Counted from the stretch's first letter, positions 10,700 to 23,240 are shown. The stretch: 64,000 nucleotides of DNA from Lota lota (GCA_026745465.1 JACYXH010000312.1:2771542-2835541), one strand, 5' to 3'. Notes: a model not told the origin generated them from the letters alone. Numbers and translations: made by a program.

Positions 10700-11100
10700 T
10701 GGTCTGAGCTCTTCCTTCCTCACATCCTCTGATGATTGATGGCTGAGCAGGTGCAGAACTTTGAGGTTTGGACTCTCTTATTTTAAGGTCTCAGTGAAGG
10801 TAGAGGGATATCCAGTGTACTGCATCTTCCTCCATAGAATGATATATTTCCTGCTGCTTTGGATCTACAATGAAGTAAGCTAAAGCCTTTCCAGGATTGT
10901 GTTATTCTGAAGCACTTCTCTGAATACAATGGTGTCAGTACAGCTAAAGCTTCTTACCATGGATGAATCTTGCATGTATGAAGATAAAACACTAGAACTA
11001 GGGAGGTAAGGAGGGGAAAACTAGGAACTAGCAAAAGCAGTTCTGGTACCTGATATACTTGTGTTATATTTATTGAGTCATGTGTTGTCTGGCAATCTCT
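10700..11100 (-). pseudogene. Inverted receptor relic, exons 4-5 only
   Basis: An exon 5-like segment (about 10865-10725, containing TACACTGGATATCCCTC on the minus strand) and an exon 4-like segment (about 11090-11048) are recognisable. The exon 3 equivalent is missing. The reading frame is broken in the same way as in the relic at 7880-8700. Confidence 0.55.
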
Positions 11101-11139
11101 GGGGTCTTTAGTAGTTGGAGACTATTCAGAGTTAAGATG

Positions 11140-12060
11140 TGGCAAAACATATATCGTAGGACAAAGGACATGCGTGACCTTTGTTTAAGATAAAAATACA
11201 AAAGCCCCTATCTGTGCAAGATAATAAAGACACGAGATGAAATGCCCTCGAAGGCTGTGGTTCAAACCGCCATCCAAAACCAACTTCACCCGATAGAAGT
11301 GCTTTGCTCAAAACAAAGGAGATCAGTCTTTATAGCACCAATGTGAAATACTGTATGCTTTGTCTATATACATTATATTAAGTAGGACATGTACCAACTG
11401 TATTAAATGTCTTTGAAACGTATATGTCTCTCAAATTGTACAATATATGCCTATAGGACTCACACTAAATACAATAACTCTGCTTTCTTGTGTCTGAGAG
11501 GTATCTCCACATGCAGCGTAGGCTATGGCTAGAGTGCTCTCCATCTTGATTAGTTATTATTCGTTCATTCCTATAACTATATCACAAACGATGTTAATGA
11601 TGGTTTACATCGAAGCACACCTCAGTGATTTTAGTTAGACGACATTTGCTTGCAAAACAAATAGCTTGTTGAAAAATTACATTTTCTTTGTCATTTCATG
11701 TCTCTTCTTATGCTTTGAAGTTGTGATGAGATAGACTATCAGACAGGAAGGACAGAGTGTGTTGTTTGTTGTTTCCTGCTTCTATAGGCGTTTACCCAGA
11801 AACCCCAAAATGAAACTATACCACCAATGACAGCCAGCGGAATCAGATGTGGTTTCTGCACACAGTCCAACCCGCAATGCTACTTATAGACAGGCTGAGG
11901 CTATAACACCATTAAATATTCACACACACACACACAAAATCACACACACACTGGCATTCACGAACGCACACACACACATTTTTATTATTGATTAAGGTCG
12001 ACAATATAAACTACCAAATACAAGGGCCCAAATATTGTCAGATGCTGCCACAGTTGTCTG
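11140..12060. other. Spacer with short CA tracts
   Basis: This recurs near 17340, 31430 and 55560. It includes several interrupted CA runs at 11920-11975. Short open frames, such as the forward one starting ATGGCTAGAGTGCTC in other copies, have no recognisable domain and are interrupted by a stop in this copy. Confidence 0.4.
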
Positions 12061-12061
12061 A

Positions 12062-12063
<2 letters not shown>

Positions 12064-12120
<57 letters not shown>
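12064..12120. repeat. (CA)n microsatellite
   Basis: An uninterrupted CA tract. It is two units longer than its duplicate at 18269, which is the only clear difference between the two 5.2-kb copies. Confidence 0.95.
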
Positions 12121-12121
<1 letters not shown>

Positions 12122-12187
12122 GACATAACTAAACCTGAACAAATGTATCTGAGTACAAAATCGTCGTTTTTATTCAATTTATCTATG

Positions 12188-12390
12188 ACACTAAGGATCC
12201 AGGGTTTACTGCACTGGGTTGGTGAGCCACAACAATATGAATTCCAGTTTCGCACCTTGCCAAACCTGACAGGATAGGGGATTGATTCCCTCTGGGGCCG
12301 CCCATGCTAAGAACATATGAAAACACTATTTTGTAAGACGGTTTGGTAAAAGATTAAATTGAATATAATGGAACAATAGTAAATACTAAC
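12188..12390 (+). repeat. SINE-like repeat
   Basis: Same element as at 3697, with GGGGATTGATTCCC in the B-box position and the tail TTGTAAGACGGTTTGG. Confidence 0.4.
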
Positions 12391-12630
12391 AGAACATTTC
12401 TTTATACTTGGTGGTTTGGAAAGACCTGATGCAACAAAAACAACTTCAATAATTACCAAACATTTTTACATCACATTTTTAAATCCATCATTATATTTGC
12501 ATTTGCAAAAAATGAGCATTTCTTAAAGTAGAAGTTATTAAAAAAAAAAAATTATATCTGGTCCGTTGCTACAACCATGATTTTTAAGTTTGGAATCGCT
12601 GAAATCAATATTTGTTTTAATCTAATCTAG

Positions 12631-12989
12631 AATGTATAGTTTATATACGTAAGTACATTAGTGGTGTGATGGTAGTATGTATGGACTGGAGGGAGTACAT
12701 TTACATGTTATGGTGGAGCGCTGTACAAAGATGTTGAATGAAGGGTGAATGGCTGAATGAACATCAATGGACCCAATGTTCAGCGATAGTCAGGTGTTAT
12801 AAGACGCTGGAAGAGAAGTGCATTCAGCAGAGCTTCATGTGGTTCTTTAAGAGTCAAGAGTAGCTGCTTCCTATAGAGTCGCCTCAGAAGGGTGTAACAA
12901 GGGAGACACACTTAAGCAGTGTTCAATAGTTTGATTTGAGACGGTAAATCAACGATTATGTTGATGGTGTAATACTATAATGTATGTTG
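12631..12989 (+). repeat. Displaced copy of gene A intron 4
   Basis: It matches 5907-6265 at an offset of 6724. It is joined on the left to the end of the 5.2-kb duplication at a shared AA, and on the right to a second copied piece with a different offset. It marks a rearrangement junction, not a gene. Confidence 0.9.
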
Positions 12990-13009
12990 TAAATAAATAC
13001 ATCTTTCAG

Positions 13010-13358
13010 TTACGCCTATAGATGCAGGTGCTGGAAGCTCTGCTGGTCCAGGCTGTGGACAGTGCTGGATGCTGCTGGTCATCCTGTGTCCATCCTCTGC
13101 TCTCCTCCTCTCCCTCCTCTCCTCCTTGGTTATATACCTCCGCTGCAGAAGAAAAGGTAGTGCATTTATCTCTGTTAACTGTCATCTTATGTATCTTGAG
13201 AACACCTATGTACATATTGTCTTCTGTATAAGCAGCAACTCTCTCCCTGTGCTGGTTTTGTGGCGTAATAATGACTGTTTGTGTTTCTTTAAGATGAAGA
13301 CCTCCATGTTGCTCAGAGATCACCCAGCAGTAGAGATATAACATCAATCAGGAACCAG
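13010..13358 (+). pseudogene. Receptor fragment B: exons 3 and 4 only
   Basis: Exon 3 (13010-13156) and exon 4 (13294-13358) are copied from gene A at an offset of 7454, with intact splice sites and frame. The copied piece spans 12990-13586, starting in the end of intron 2 and stopping inside intron 4. Leader, V domain and the ITIM exon are all absent, so no receptor can be made from it alone. The coding sequence is unchanged from gene A, showing the copy is very recent. Confidence 0.85.
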
Positions 13359-13586
13359 GTAATGTATAGTTTATATACGTAAGTACATTAGTGGTGTGAT
13401 GGTAGTATGTATGGATTGGAGGGAGTACATTTACATGTTATGGTGGAGCGCTGTACAAAGATGTTGAATGAAGGGTGAATGGCTGAATGAACATCAATGG
13501 ACCCAATGTTCAGCGATAGTCAGGTGTTATAAGACGCTGGAAGAGAAGTGCATTCAGCAGAGCTTCATGTGGTTCTTTAAGAGTCA

Positions 13587-13610
13587 TTTATGAGTATTGA
13601 GTATTGAGTA
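13587..13610. other. 24-bp filler at duplication junction
   Basis: TTTATGAGTATTGAGTATTG and four further bases separate the gene-A-derived piece from the second 5.2-kb copy. It contains three GAGTATT/GAGTA units and has no counterpart at 6133 or 7404, the two source positions. Confidence 0.7.
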
Positions 13611-14085
13611 TTTATTCAGCCACAATCTTTCTAAACTAATATTAGCATTTGCCATGGAGACTAAAATAACACAATGAATACAATAATTGAACAATTGAAT
13701 TATAATGTTGTGAATCTTTTGATAAAAGTCCCAAACAACCCCTTGCTGTTATTTGCCTAGCAACTCAAACAAATTGACATTCTGCAAGGGCCCAAATAAG
13801 TTAATCAGTGGACTTTCACAATCCGAGGTTTAACTGACATTATACAAACAATAGTATATAATGTAAGTCATTTTGCAAATAAAATAAATGTTCATACAGT
13901 TGTTTGTGTCATCACCTGCTCCATCAGATAAGGATATGAACATGTAGACTCCCTCTACTTTTTTGGTGCTGCTTGTGTGGCCTGCTATAGCAACACGATG
14001 AGTGACAATGGAAAGCCTAGGCAAGACTCCAACCCTTGAGGAGCAACCATTGGATTTTTATTGGTCTGATCTCTGCCTTCCTCAC

Positions 14086-14906
14086 ATCCTCTGATGATTG
14101 ATGGCTGAGTAGGTGCAGAACTTTGAGGTTTGGACTCTCTTATTTTAAGGTCTCTGTGAAGGTAGAGGCATATCCAGTGTACTGCATCTTCCTCCATAGA
14201 ATGATATATTTCCTGCTGCTTCGGATCTACAATGAAGTAAGCTAAAGCCGTTCCAGGATTGTGTTATTATGAAGCACTTCTCTGAATACAATGGTGTCAG
14301 TACAGCTAAAGCTTCTTATGTATGAAGATAAAACACTAGAATTAGAAAGGCAAGGAGGGGTAAACTAGGAACTAGCAAAAGCGGTTGTGGTACCTGATTT
14401 CCTTGTGTTATATTTCTTGAGTCAGGTATTGTCTGATCAACTCTGGGGTCTTTAGCAGTTGGAGATGGTTCAGAGCCAAGGTCTTCAAAGCACTAAGCCC
14501 ATCACACACGGCCCATCCATGAGTCAATCCATCTAGAGATGTCTGCACTCCAAAAACACTTTATTTAGTTCCACTCTGGTCGACTACTGTGGGAAAATCA
14601 GACAGTAACTGTGATCTGACATTGAACTGTAGCTTTAACTCAACCCACAAGAGGCTGCTAATGGGAATCATGAACAGGGCAGGATGAACTAATGGAAAGT
14701 AAAAAATGTAGACAGGTACATAGTGGTAAAAATAAGAGCTAAACAGAGAATGAGGTGTTGCGCTATGTGTTTTTGTGCAGCGCAGTTAAACGACTGAGGA
14801 TGAGAGGAGGGAGAGGAGAAGAGCAGAGGATGGACACAGGATGACCAGCAGCATCCAGCACTGTCCACAGCCTGGAGCAACAGGACAAGGGTCTCCAGCA
14901 CCTGGG
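14086..14906 (-). pseudogene. Inverted receptor relic, exons 3-5 (duplicate)
   Basis: Base-for-base counterpart of 7880-8700 in every stretch compared, with the same TAA after the membrane helix and the same frame break in the exon 5-like part. Confidence 0.7.
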
Positions 14907-16346
14907 GAATGTGTATCATTGTTGTTTCATTTAATTTAATGTAAAATTGCAGTATAGTCAATCTTATGACTTTTTAACTTGTTCACTTGTTTAATATATG
15001 TGTAGTCTTTGTTCAGCAATAGCTTAAATGTAATTAAACTGAATACAAGTAAATAGTCATAAACTATATCTGCATATGAGAGATTTCGAAACCTTCTCGC
15101 AACAATAAATATGCTGTTGATGTAATAGTATAGCATAGTATAAAGTCAGTTTATGATGTCATGGTAAGGCAGAGTGTAAATCATTTTATAATTTAATTAA
15201 TAGTTATTTTCAGTCTCTATTCTTCAGTTTCAAGAAAATGCAAACATATGATAAAGTAATGCATTTTTATGATTATAAAACTTTCTCTCACATTGGCACT
15301 CAAATGTTCATGGATAAAAATGTAACCATATATAAAATGACTGCAAAAAGTGTTTTCATCAATAACTGCAGTTTACTTTTTCGTAGGATATCATATAATC
15401 AAATACTGTGTGTACATTTGCGAAACCATATACTGTTTGCATATTGTTTGTCAATAGTATGAGTGAGATATTACGTTTTTTTTGGCAATGTTTACTCTCT
15501 ACATTATGAGATATTGTTTGTTACATTGATTACTAAATAGCTATACTGAGTGAATGGACATTTACAAAGCCCTCTTAGTCTCTGTGTGTATCAGGTTAAG
15601 TAACCTTGAACTGGCTATGAAGCTTTCTTTTCTGAAATGTATGCTTGTTAATTACAACGAAACTCAGAGAATGATTTAGATGGTTAATTTGTCGCACTTT
15701 CAGGGCAACTCCTTGTCTTACATGTAGGACTGTGGTGGCACCTTAAATATCCCAAGAACACGTCATTACAACCAAACTACTTTATTAAACTGTGTTCACT
15801 ACCACATGGAGACCACGGATGTACAGAGGCCTGCTAACATGATGACATCATCTCTGTGTGGACCTCCATAATGTCAGGGCCTCTATGTGTGTATGAGGGG
15901 ATCCTCCCATGCAGACTGAGTTACACTCCTCTTCTTTGTGTGTATGTGGCCTGCTGACCCACGATGCTTGGTATGAAACTTCCTTTTGCCGAACAACATG
16001 GAAACTAACAGTTTTTACATTCATGTTATATCTTTAGTTTTCAATGATGAAGATAATATGTGAACCAAGAGGCGCCTGTCTTTATGTTCATGAAAGACTA
16101 AATCCCCAAATCACTATTTTCAGTTGAAAACCGTTCTGTTTGGGTCTTAAGGAGAGTTGGTGAACATTTCAGTGTGATTTTACAGAGCGGTTGTTTTCTA
16201 TTGGCTGCACAACCTTAGCTCATTAAGTGTGAGGTGCAAACTCTGAGCCCAAGAGCACAGTGTATGCTGATACGTGATTACATGACCTGTTACAAAATTG
16301 CAGCAAGTGTTAAGACCACCAGTGGTTTGTGTTTTTCAGCTACAGG

Positions 16347-16406
16347 ATGCCATTGTGGTTTTCCTGTGTACTTCTTGTCAGTTTATTTTCAGCATGTTCA
16401 ATCCAT
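16347..16406 (+). other. Second-type signal-peptide-like exon, copy 3
   Basis: Duplicate of the segment at 10141, opening MPLWFSCVLLVSLF. Confidence 0.35.
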
Positions 16407-16905
16407 TTTGTGTACCACATTGGTATATATAGAGTGTAATGGCATGAAAAGAGATGTTTAATTCAGCCACAATATTTTCAAACTAATATTAACATTTGCC
16501 ATGGAGACTAAAATAACATTGAATGCAATAATTGAACAATTGCATTATAATGTTGTGAATATCTTTGATTAAAGTCCCAAACAACCCCTTGCTGTTATTT
16601 GCCTAGCAACTCAAACATCTTGACATTCTGCAAGGGCCCAAATAAGTTAATCAGTGGACATTCACAATCCGAGGTTTAACTGGCATATACAAACAATAGT
16701 ATTTAATGTGTAAGTCATTTGGCAAATAAAATAAATGTTCATGCAGTTGTTTGTGTCATCACCTGCTCCAGCAGATAAGGTGAACATGTAGACTCCCTCT
16801 ACTTTTAAGGAGCTGCTTGTGTGGCCCGCTATAGCAATATGATGAGCGACAATGGAAAGTGTCGGAAAGATTACAACCATTGAGGAGCAACCACTGGGTT
16901 GTTCT

Positions 16906-17306
16906 TGGTCTGAGCTCTTCCTTCCTCACATCCTCTGATGATTGATGGCTGAGCAGGTGCAGAACTTTGAGGTTTGGACTCTCTTATTTTAAGGTCTCAG
17001 TGAAGGTAGAGGGATATCCAGTGTACTGCATCTTCCTCCATAGAATGATATATTTCCTGCTGCTTTGGATCTACAATGAAGTAAGCTAAAGCCTTTCCAG
17101 GATTGTGTTATTCTGAAGCACTTCTCTGAATACAATGGTGTCAGTACAGCTAAAGCTTCTTACCATGGATGAATCTTGCATGTATGAAGATAAAACACTA
17201 GAACTAGGGAGGTAAGGAGGGGAAAACTAGGAACTAGCAAAAGCAGTTCTGGTACCTGATATACTTGTGTTATATTTATTGAGTCATGTGTTGTCTGGCA
17301 ATCTCT
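16906..17306 (-). pseudogene. Inverted receptor relic, exons 4-5 (duplicate)
   Basis: Duplicate of 10700-11100, with the same missing exon 3 equivalent. Confidence 0.55.
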
Positions 17307-18267
17307 GGGGTCTTTAGTAGTTGGAGACTATTCAGAGTTAAGATGTGGCAAAACATATATCGTAGGACAAAGGACATGCGTGACCTTTGTTTAAGATAAA
17401 AATACAAAAGCCCCTATCTGTGCAAGATAATAAAGACACGAGATGAAATGCCCTCGAAGGCTGTGGTTCAAACCGCCATCCAAAACCAACTTCACCCGAT
17501 AGAAGTGCTTTGCTCAAAACAAAGGAGATCAGTCTTTATAGCACCAATGTGAAATACTGTATGCTTTGTCTATATACATTATATTAAGTAGGACATGTAC
17601 CAACTGTATTAAATGTCTTTGAAACGTATATGTCTCTCAAATTGTACAATATATGCCTATAGGACTCACACTAAATACAATAACTCTGCTTTCTTGTGTC
17701 TGAGAGGTATCTCCACATGCAGCGTAGGCTATGGCTAGAGTGCTCTCCATCTTGATTAGTTATTATTCGTTCATTCCTATAACTATATCACAAACGATGT
17801 TAATGATGGTTTACATCGAAGCACACCTCAGTGATTTTAGTTAGACGACATTTGCTTGCAAAACAAATAGCTTGTTGAAAAATTACATTTTCTTTGTCAT
17901 TTCATGTCTCTTCTTATGCTTTGAAGTTGTGATGAGATAGACTATCAGACAGGAAGGACAGAGTGTGTTGTTTGTTGTTTCCTGCTTCTATAGGCGTTTA
18001 CCCAGAAACCCCAAAATGAAACTATACCACCAATGACAGCCAGCGGAATCAGATGTGGTTTCTGCACACAGTCCAACCCGCAATGCTACTTATAGACAGG
18101 CTGAGGCTATAACACCATTAAATATTCACACACACACACACAAAATCACACACACACTGGCATTCACGAACGCACACACACACATTTTTATTATTGATTA
18201 AGGTCGACAATATAAACTACCAAATACAAGGGCCCAAATATTGTCAGATGCTGCCACAGTTGTCTGA

Positions 18268-18268
<1 letters not shown>

Positions 18269-18322
<54 letters not shown>
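18269..18322. repeat. (CA)n microsatellite
   Basis: Counterpart of 12064-12120, slightly shorter. Confidence 0.95.
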
Positions 18323-18323
<1 letters not shown>

Positions 18324-18937
18324 GACATAACTAAACCTGAACAAATGTATCTGAGTACAAAATCGTCGTTTTTATTCAATTTATCTATGACACTAAGGAT
18401 CCAGGGTTTACTGCACTGGGTTGGTGAGCCACAACAATATGAATTCCAGTTTCGCACCTTGCCAAACCTGACAGGATAGGGGATTGATTCCCTCTGGGGC
18501 CGCCCATGCTAAGAACATATGAAAACACTATTTTGTAAGACGGTTTGGTAAAAGATTAAATTGAATATAATGGAACAATAGTAAATACTAACAGAACATT
18601 TCTTTATACTTGGTGGTTTGGAAAGACCTGATGCAACAAAAACAACTTCAATAATTACCAAACATTTTTACATCACATTTTTAAATCCATCATTATATTT
18701 GCATTTGCAAAAAATGAGCATTTCTTAAAGTAGAAGTTATTAAAAAAAAAAAATTATATCTGGTCCGTTGCTACAACCATGATTTTTAAGTTTGGAATCG
18801 CTGAAATCAATATTTGTTTTAATCTAATCTAGAAACAGAATGAAATTCAGGTCATCTCAGCTCGTGAGAATGTTTTTGATCTTCTGACAACCAAACCTCA
18901 CCTGTTATGCAGAGATAGATAACCTCAACATTTTCCA

Positions 18938-19035
18938 CAAGGCCAGCCAATCACAAGTTGTTTTTCATCTCTCTGCCTGTCGGTCAAATGCGTGTCAGAA
19001 AAGTATCAAATGTCTTTACTCGTCAACGGATCATC
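18938..19035 (+). promoter_or_regulatory. Conserved proximal promoter, gene C
   Basis: AGCCAATCACAAGTTG lies about 90 bp upstream of the ATG, as in gene A. The spacing and flanking text are conserved. Confidence 0.45.
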
Positions 19036-20200
19036 ATGCGCTGGGTGTATGTCTTTCTGCCCATCGTCTGGGGTAAAATATTCATATTTGTATTTGTTCT
19101 TCCAATAATACATTCATTCTATATGTTGTACATTAGGCCTATTGTCTTGATCAACAACAACTTTTAATGATTGATTAGTACATGGTGTTTTACATCACAT
19201 CAATAGTCTCCATATATAGCTCCATGTTGCTGTGTATTTCTTCATTCTGACTCATAGTTAATATTTTTAATTCAAGGTGCTGTTGTGTCCTTTAACACAG
19301 TAGTGGAGCTAACCATGAGACCAGGAGATAATGTTACTCTACACTGTGACTGTCAACCCTCATCTGGTGAAAGTATTGTTTGGTACAGGAACTGTTCTCA
19401 TGAAAAACAGACCACGTGTATTCTGAGATGGAATGCAGAAAATGAGAAGAAAGATTCATCCCATCTAAATGTGATGCAGAACAACTCTTCAAAATCATAC
19501 ACTTTACTGATTACAAACATCACTGATTCTCACCTTGGTCTCTACTACTGTGGAACTGAAAAACAGGCTGTGACAGATGGAGACATGATTGTTCTAAAAT
19601 ATATCCACAGATATGGAAATGTGATCACAAGGATTTCATTTGGTAAGTTGACTTTGTGTAGATGTGTGTAGCAATGTGAAATTGCAGGTAAAGAAATGCT
19701 CCATGAATGATTTTTACTATTGAAATAATTAGAAATAATTATAATATGTATGGACATTATGCATCTGTGCTATAATTACTTTAATACAAATCCTTGAAAA
19801 AATTTGGAGAAAACATTTGATTGTATCAAGAAAATCAAGTCAAAATGTTCTCAAGATGGGTCGATATGCTCATCATAGATAGTTGTGCCACTAACTAGAT
19901 AAAATATTCTACCCTTACCATTACAATCCTAAAAATATCCTGCGCTTTTATCTGCAGATATAAGTGCAAGATATTGGTATGTAGTGTTTCATATATAACT
20001 AATTATCAGATGCTGTTCATTGTAGATGCTAGAGAGCATATCGATTCATTAAATATGCATCATTGATTAATTTATTTTTGATTCTGACATTAGAAATTTA
20101 CATTTAGTTATTTATTACGGCATGCAGCAATAGTACATATTCAATTGTGAAAGGGTAAACTAGCGCCCAGTTTTTTATTTTAAACGTATATATATCATAA

Positions 20201-20246
<46 letters not shown>

Positions 20247-21148
20247 CTCTGCTGCTCCAGAGTGTGGACAGTGCTGGATGCTGCTGGCCATCCTGTGTCC
20301 ATCCTCTGCTCTCCTCCTCTCCCTCCTCTCGTCCTTGCTTATCTACCTCCGCTGCAGAAGAAAAGGTAGCGCATTTATCTCTGTTAACTGTCATCTTCTG
20401 TATCTTGAGAACACCTACGCTACATATTGTCTTCTGTATAAGCAGCAGCTGTTTCCCTGTGCTGGTTTTGTGGCGTAATAATGACTGTTTGTGTTTCTTT
20501 AAGATGAAGACCTCCATGTTGCTCAGAGATCACCCAGCAGTAGAGATATAACATCAATCAGGAACCAGGTAATGTATAGTTTATATAGATATGTACATTA
20601 GTGGTGTGATGGTGGTATGTATGGACTGTAGGGAGTACATTTACATGTTATGGTTGAGAGCTGTACAAAGATGTTGAATGAAGGGTGAATGGCTGAATGA
20701 ACATCAATGGACCCAATGTTCAGCGATAGTCAGGTGTTATAAGACACGGGAAGAGAAGTACATTCAGTAGAGCTTCATGTGGTTCTTTAAGAGTCAAGAG
20801 TAGCTGCTTCCTGTAGAGTCGTCTCATAAGGGAGACACACTTCAAGGGAGAAACACTTAAGCAATGTTCACTAGTTTGATTTGAGACGATAAACCAACTA
20901 TTATGTTGATGATGTAATGTTATAGCAGAGTGAACAGTATTTTGATGATATAATGGTATAGCAGAGAGTAAAGTACATTAATGATGTAATAGTAATATTA
21001 ATAGTTATATCTGTCTGTCTTTTAGGATGAAGATGACCTGTGTTACACTACACTGGATATCCCTCAACGTTCTCAGAGACCTATAAAGAAGAGAGTCCAA
21101 ACCTCAGAGTTCAGCACCTACTCAGCCATCAATAATAAGAGGATGTGA
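19036..21148 (+). CDS. Inhibitory V-type Ig receptor, gene C (eroded exon 3 acceptor)
   Basis: Exons: 19036-19072, 19277-19642, 20261-20365 (predicted), 20504-20568 and 21026-21148, giving 231 aa. The V domain has three more residues than A (NAENEKK). HEKQTT replaces HENQTT, which removes one glycosylation sequon. The ancestral exon 3 acceptor and the first part of the stalk are replaced by a TA tract. The next AG, in GCTGCTCCAG at 20251-20260, has a modest pyrimidine-rich lead-in and restores the phase exactly, shortening the stalk by about 14 residues. The tail reads DEDDLCYTTLDI with ITIMs LCYTTL and STYSAI. The 3' flank differs from A and carries AATAAA 72 bp after the stop. It is probably functional if the downstream acceptor is used. 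Gene G is its near twin. Confidence 0.75.
20205..20244. repeat. (TA)n tract replacing the exon 3 acceptor in gene C
   Basis: The tract abuts GACTCTGCTGCTCCAG, which is internal exon 3 sequence in genes A and F. The TTTCAG acceptor and the TTACGCCTATAGATGC exon start are missing. Confidence 0.9.
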
Positions 21149-21219
21149 CCATGACCAAGTCTTTTTAATACAACTATTAGCAGCTAACAATATTAAGTCA
21201 TTAAGCAAATTCTAATATA

Positions 21220-21225
21220 AATAAA
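21220..21225 (+). terminator. Poly(A) signal, gene C
   Basis: AATAAA lies 72 bp past the stop codon in an A/T-rich stretch. The same signal is at 59337 in gene G, but no equally close one was seen after A, D, E or F. Confidence 0.5.
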
Positions 21226-22012
21226 AAGTTTAAAAAATAATCATACTGTGGTTGTGTAATTGTGTTGCAAGTGTAAAAAGCAAAAAGTCATTTTTGTTTT
21301 TAACATTTTCACAGAATATTTTATATAAGTGTATGAATTTATATACTTGGGAAGGAACAAAGATTTTACAAGCCCCACACAGCATCAGGCCCGCGTGGTT
21401 TCTGTGATGCTGTTGTATCACTGTATCTTACCACTAGAGGTCAGGATGTTTAATGGATAGACTTATCTACACAGTATACATTTAGTGGACACTCCCACTT
21501 GTGATGTCTCTGCGTCACAGGGCAGGTTTGAAACAACTTGAAATGGTCATTCACAGACTTACCAGGTGGTAAAAGAGGCCCTTTAAATACTTTTTATTAT
21601 TATTATCATTTTTCACAGCAAACAACAACTTACATGATTTTCTGAGTTTAATTGTACTGGTCAATCGATAGATATTATCTTTCATCAGAAGCTAATTGGT
21701 TAAGAACTACTTCATTGCCAACAGAGAAGAAATGAGGCAGAAAACCAGAAGCTTAGTCTTGGATGGTTGTTTGTCTCTTCTCATGCTTTGAAGTTGTGAG
21801 AAGATAGACTATCAGACATGAAGAACAAAGTGTGTTGTTTGTTGTTGCCTGCTTCTACAGGCTTTTACCCAGAAACACCACAATGAAACACTACCACCAA
21901 TACATCATAACTTATTACACAGGCCTCCAAAAACAGTGGTGGTTTCTGCACACAGTCCACCCTGCAATGCTACTTATAGACAGAGGCTGAGACAATCACA
22001 CTATCCAAACAT

Positions 22013-22148
<136 letters not shown>

Positions 22149-22289
22149 ATATGCACATAACCCTATGAACAACAGACAAAATGTAAAGTCCATGCATAGA
22201 CTATATTGAACAGAACGGGACAGATGAGAAATAGATACAGCTAACCCTGAAAAAAGGGTTTCTGTTAAAGTACAAATGCCTTATTTTCA

Positions 22290-22482
22290 ATAGTTTGACA
22301 CTAAGGATCCAGGGTTTACTGCAATGGGTCAGCCAGTAGATATTATTTATTCCAGTTTCACAGCTTGCCAAACTGACATAGGGTATGGGTTTGATTCTCT
22401 CTGGGGAATCAGGCTAAGAACATATGCAAACACGACAGTTTGAAAAAAAGAACAAATTGAATAATACTGTGTAAATGCTAAC
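22290..22482 (+). repeat. SINE-like repeat
   Basis: CACTAAGGATCCAGGG start and GGGTTTGATTCTC B-box-like segment. It is more degraded than the copy at 3697. Confidence 0.35.
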
Positions 22483-22552
22483 TTATTTAGCATATAGTTC
22501 TGTATTATTGGTGGTTTGGAAAGACCTGGTGCTAGAAAAACAAGCACGCTCA

Positions 22553-23240
22553 GATGGCGGTATACTCTCCAGCACTGATCTGTTGATACATACAAACTTG
22601 TAACATCCACACTTGCTATGCTAGTAACACCGTCATCAACATAGAGGTCTTTCATGATGAACTGTGAGCCAAATGGAAACAGGCTCTCATTGTCCTTAGC
22701 ATGTTGCTTCAGTCTGTAGTTTGCGCATCCTGGTGATGACGCAGCACCAAAGAGATGAACCTTCATGCAACATTTTTGTGGTTCTGTACTTAAGGCACCA
22801 TCTTTCCACCAGAGGAAACGTACATAGTTTCTGTCAGCTTCATACACATGGAACTGATGAAACATCTTCTCAATGTCATACATCAGTGCGATATGGTGTT
22901 GTCTAAATCTGATGAGGACACGGGTTAGATTATTCAGCAGGTGTGGGCCTGACAGAAGATGGTCATTTAGGCTAGTTCCCCTGTACTTAGCAGAGCAATC
23001 AAAAACCACAGAGTTTCTCAGGTTTTTTGGGGTGGTAGATTCCGTGGTGGGGAATATACCATTTCTCTCCTTCCTTCCCCTGATCGTGAACTTCCTCTTC
23101 CTCACCTTTTTCGATGACCTCATTCATAATCTTCACATAGCGTTCCTTGTACTTATCTTTCAGCAGCTTTCTTTTAAGATGACTGAGCCGGACAATGGCT
23201 AGTTGCTTTTTGTCAGGGAGGTAGGGTTTCTCTTAAAAGG
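22553..23240 (-). pseudogene. BEL/Pao reverse transcriptase fragment
   Basis: Minus-strand sequence encodes RT motifs in order: a VVFDCSAKYRGTSLNDHLL block, RFRQHHIALMYDIEKMFHQF, the RFLWWKDG block and the catalytic YVDD (DLYVDDGVTS). Homology stops right after this at about 22553, where receptor-unit flank resumes. A stop (TAA at 23233-23235) and a 2-bp loss relative to the second copy near 23010 interrupt the frame. RNase H and integrase are absent. It is a dead, 3'-truncated element. Confidence 0.85.

Larger units (their letters stand above)
7405..12632. repeat. Segmental duplication, copy 1 (5.2 kb)
   Basis: This matches 13611-18834 at an offset of 6206 bp, falling to 6202 after the CA tract at 12064. 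Every stretch I compared was identical apart from the CA repeat length. It contains inverted receptor relics, two forward exon-like leaders' worth of flank, a CA tract and a SINE-like repeat. Confidence 0.93.
13611..18834. repeat. Segmental duplication, copy 2 (5.2 kb)
   Basis: Near-perfect copy of 7405-12632. Inside are the inverted exon 3-5 relic (14086-14906), the forward intron-4 relic (15101-15636), an exon-like leader at 16347, the inverted exon 4-5 relic (16906-17306), a CA tract (18269-18322) and a SINE-like repeat (18390-18588). Unlike copy 1, it continues on the right into an intact promoter and gene C. Confidence 0.93.

Noticed and set aside
13010-13358. Fragment B as a seventh functional receptor
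   Set aside because: It has no leader, V domain or ITIM exon within reach on the same strand, and the sequence is bounded by rearrangement joins.
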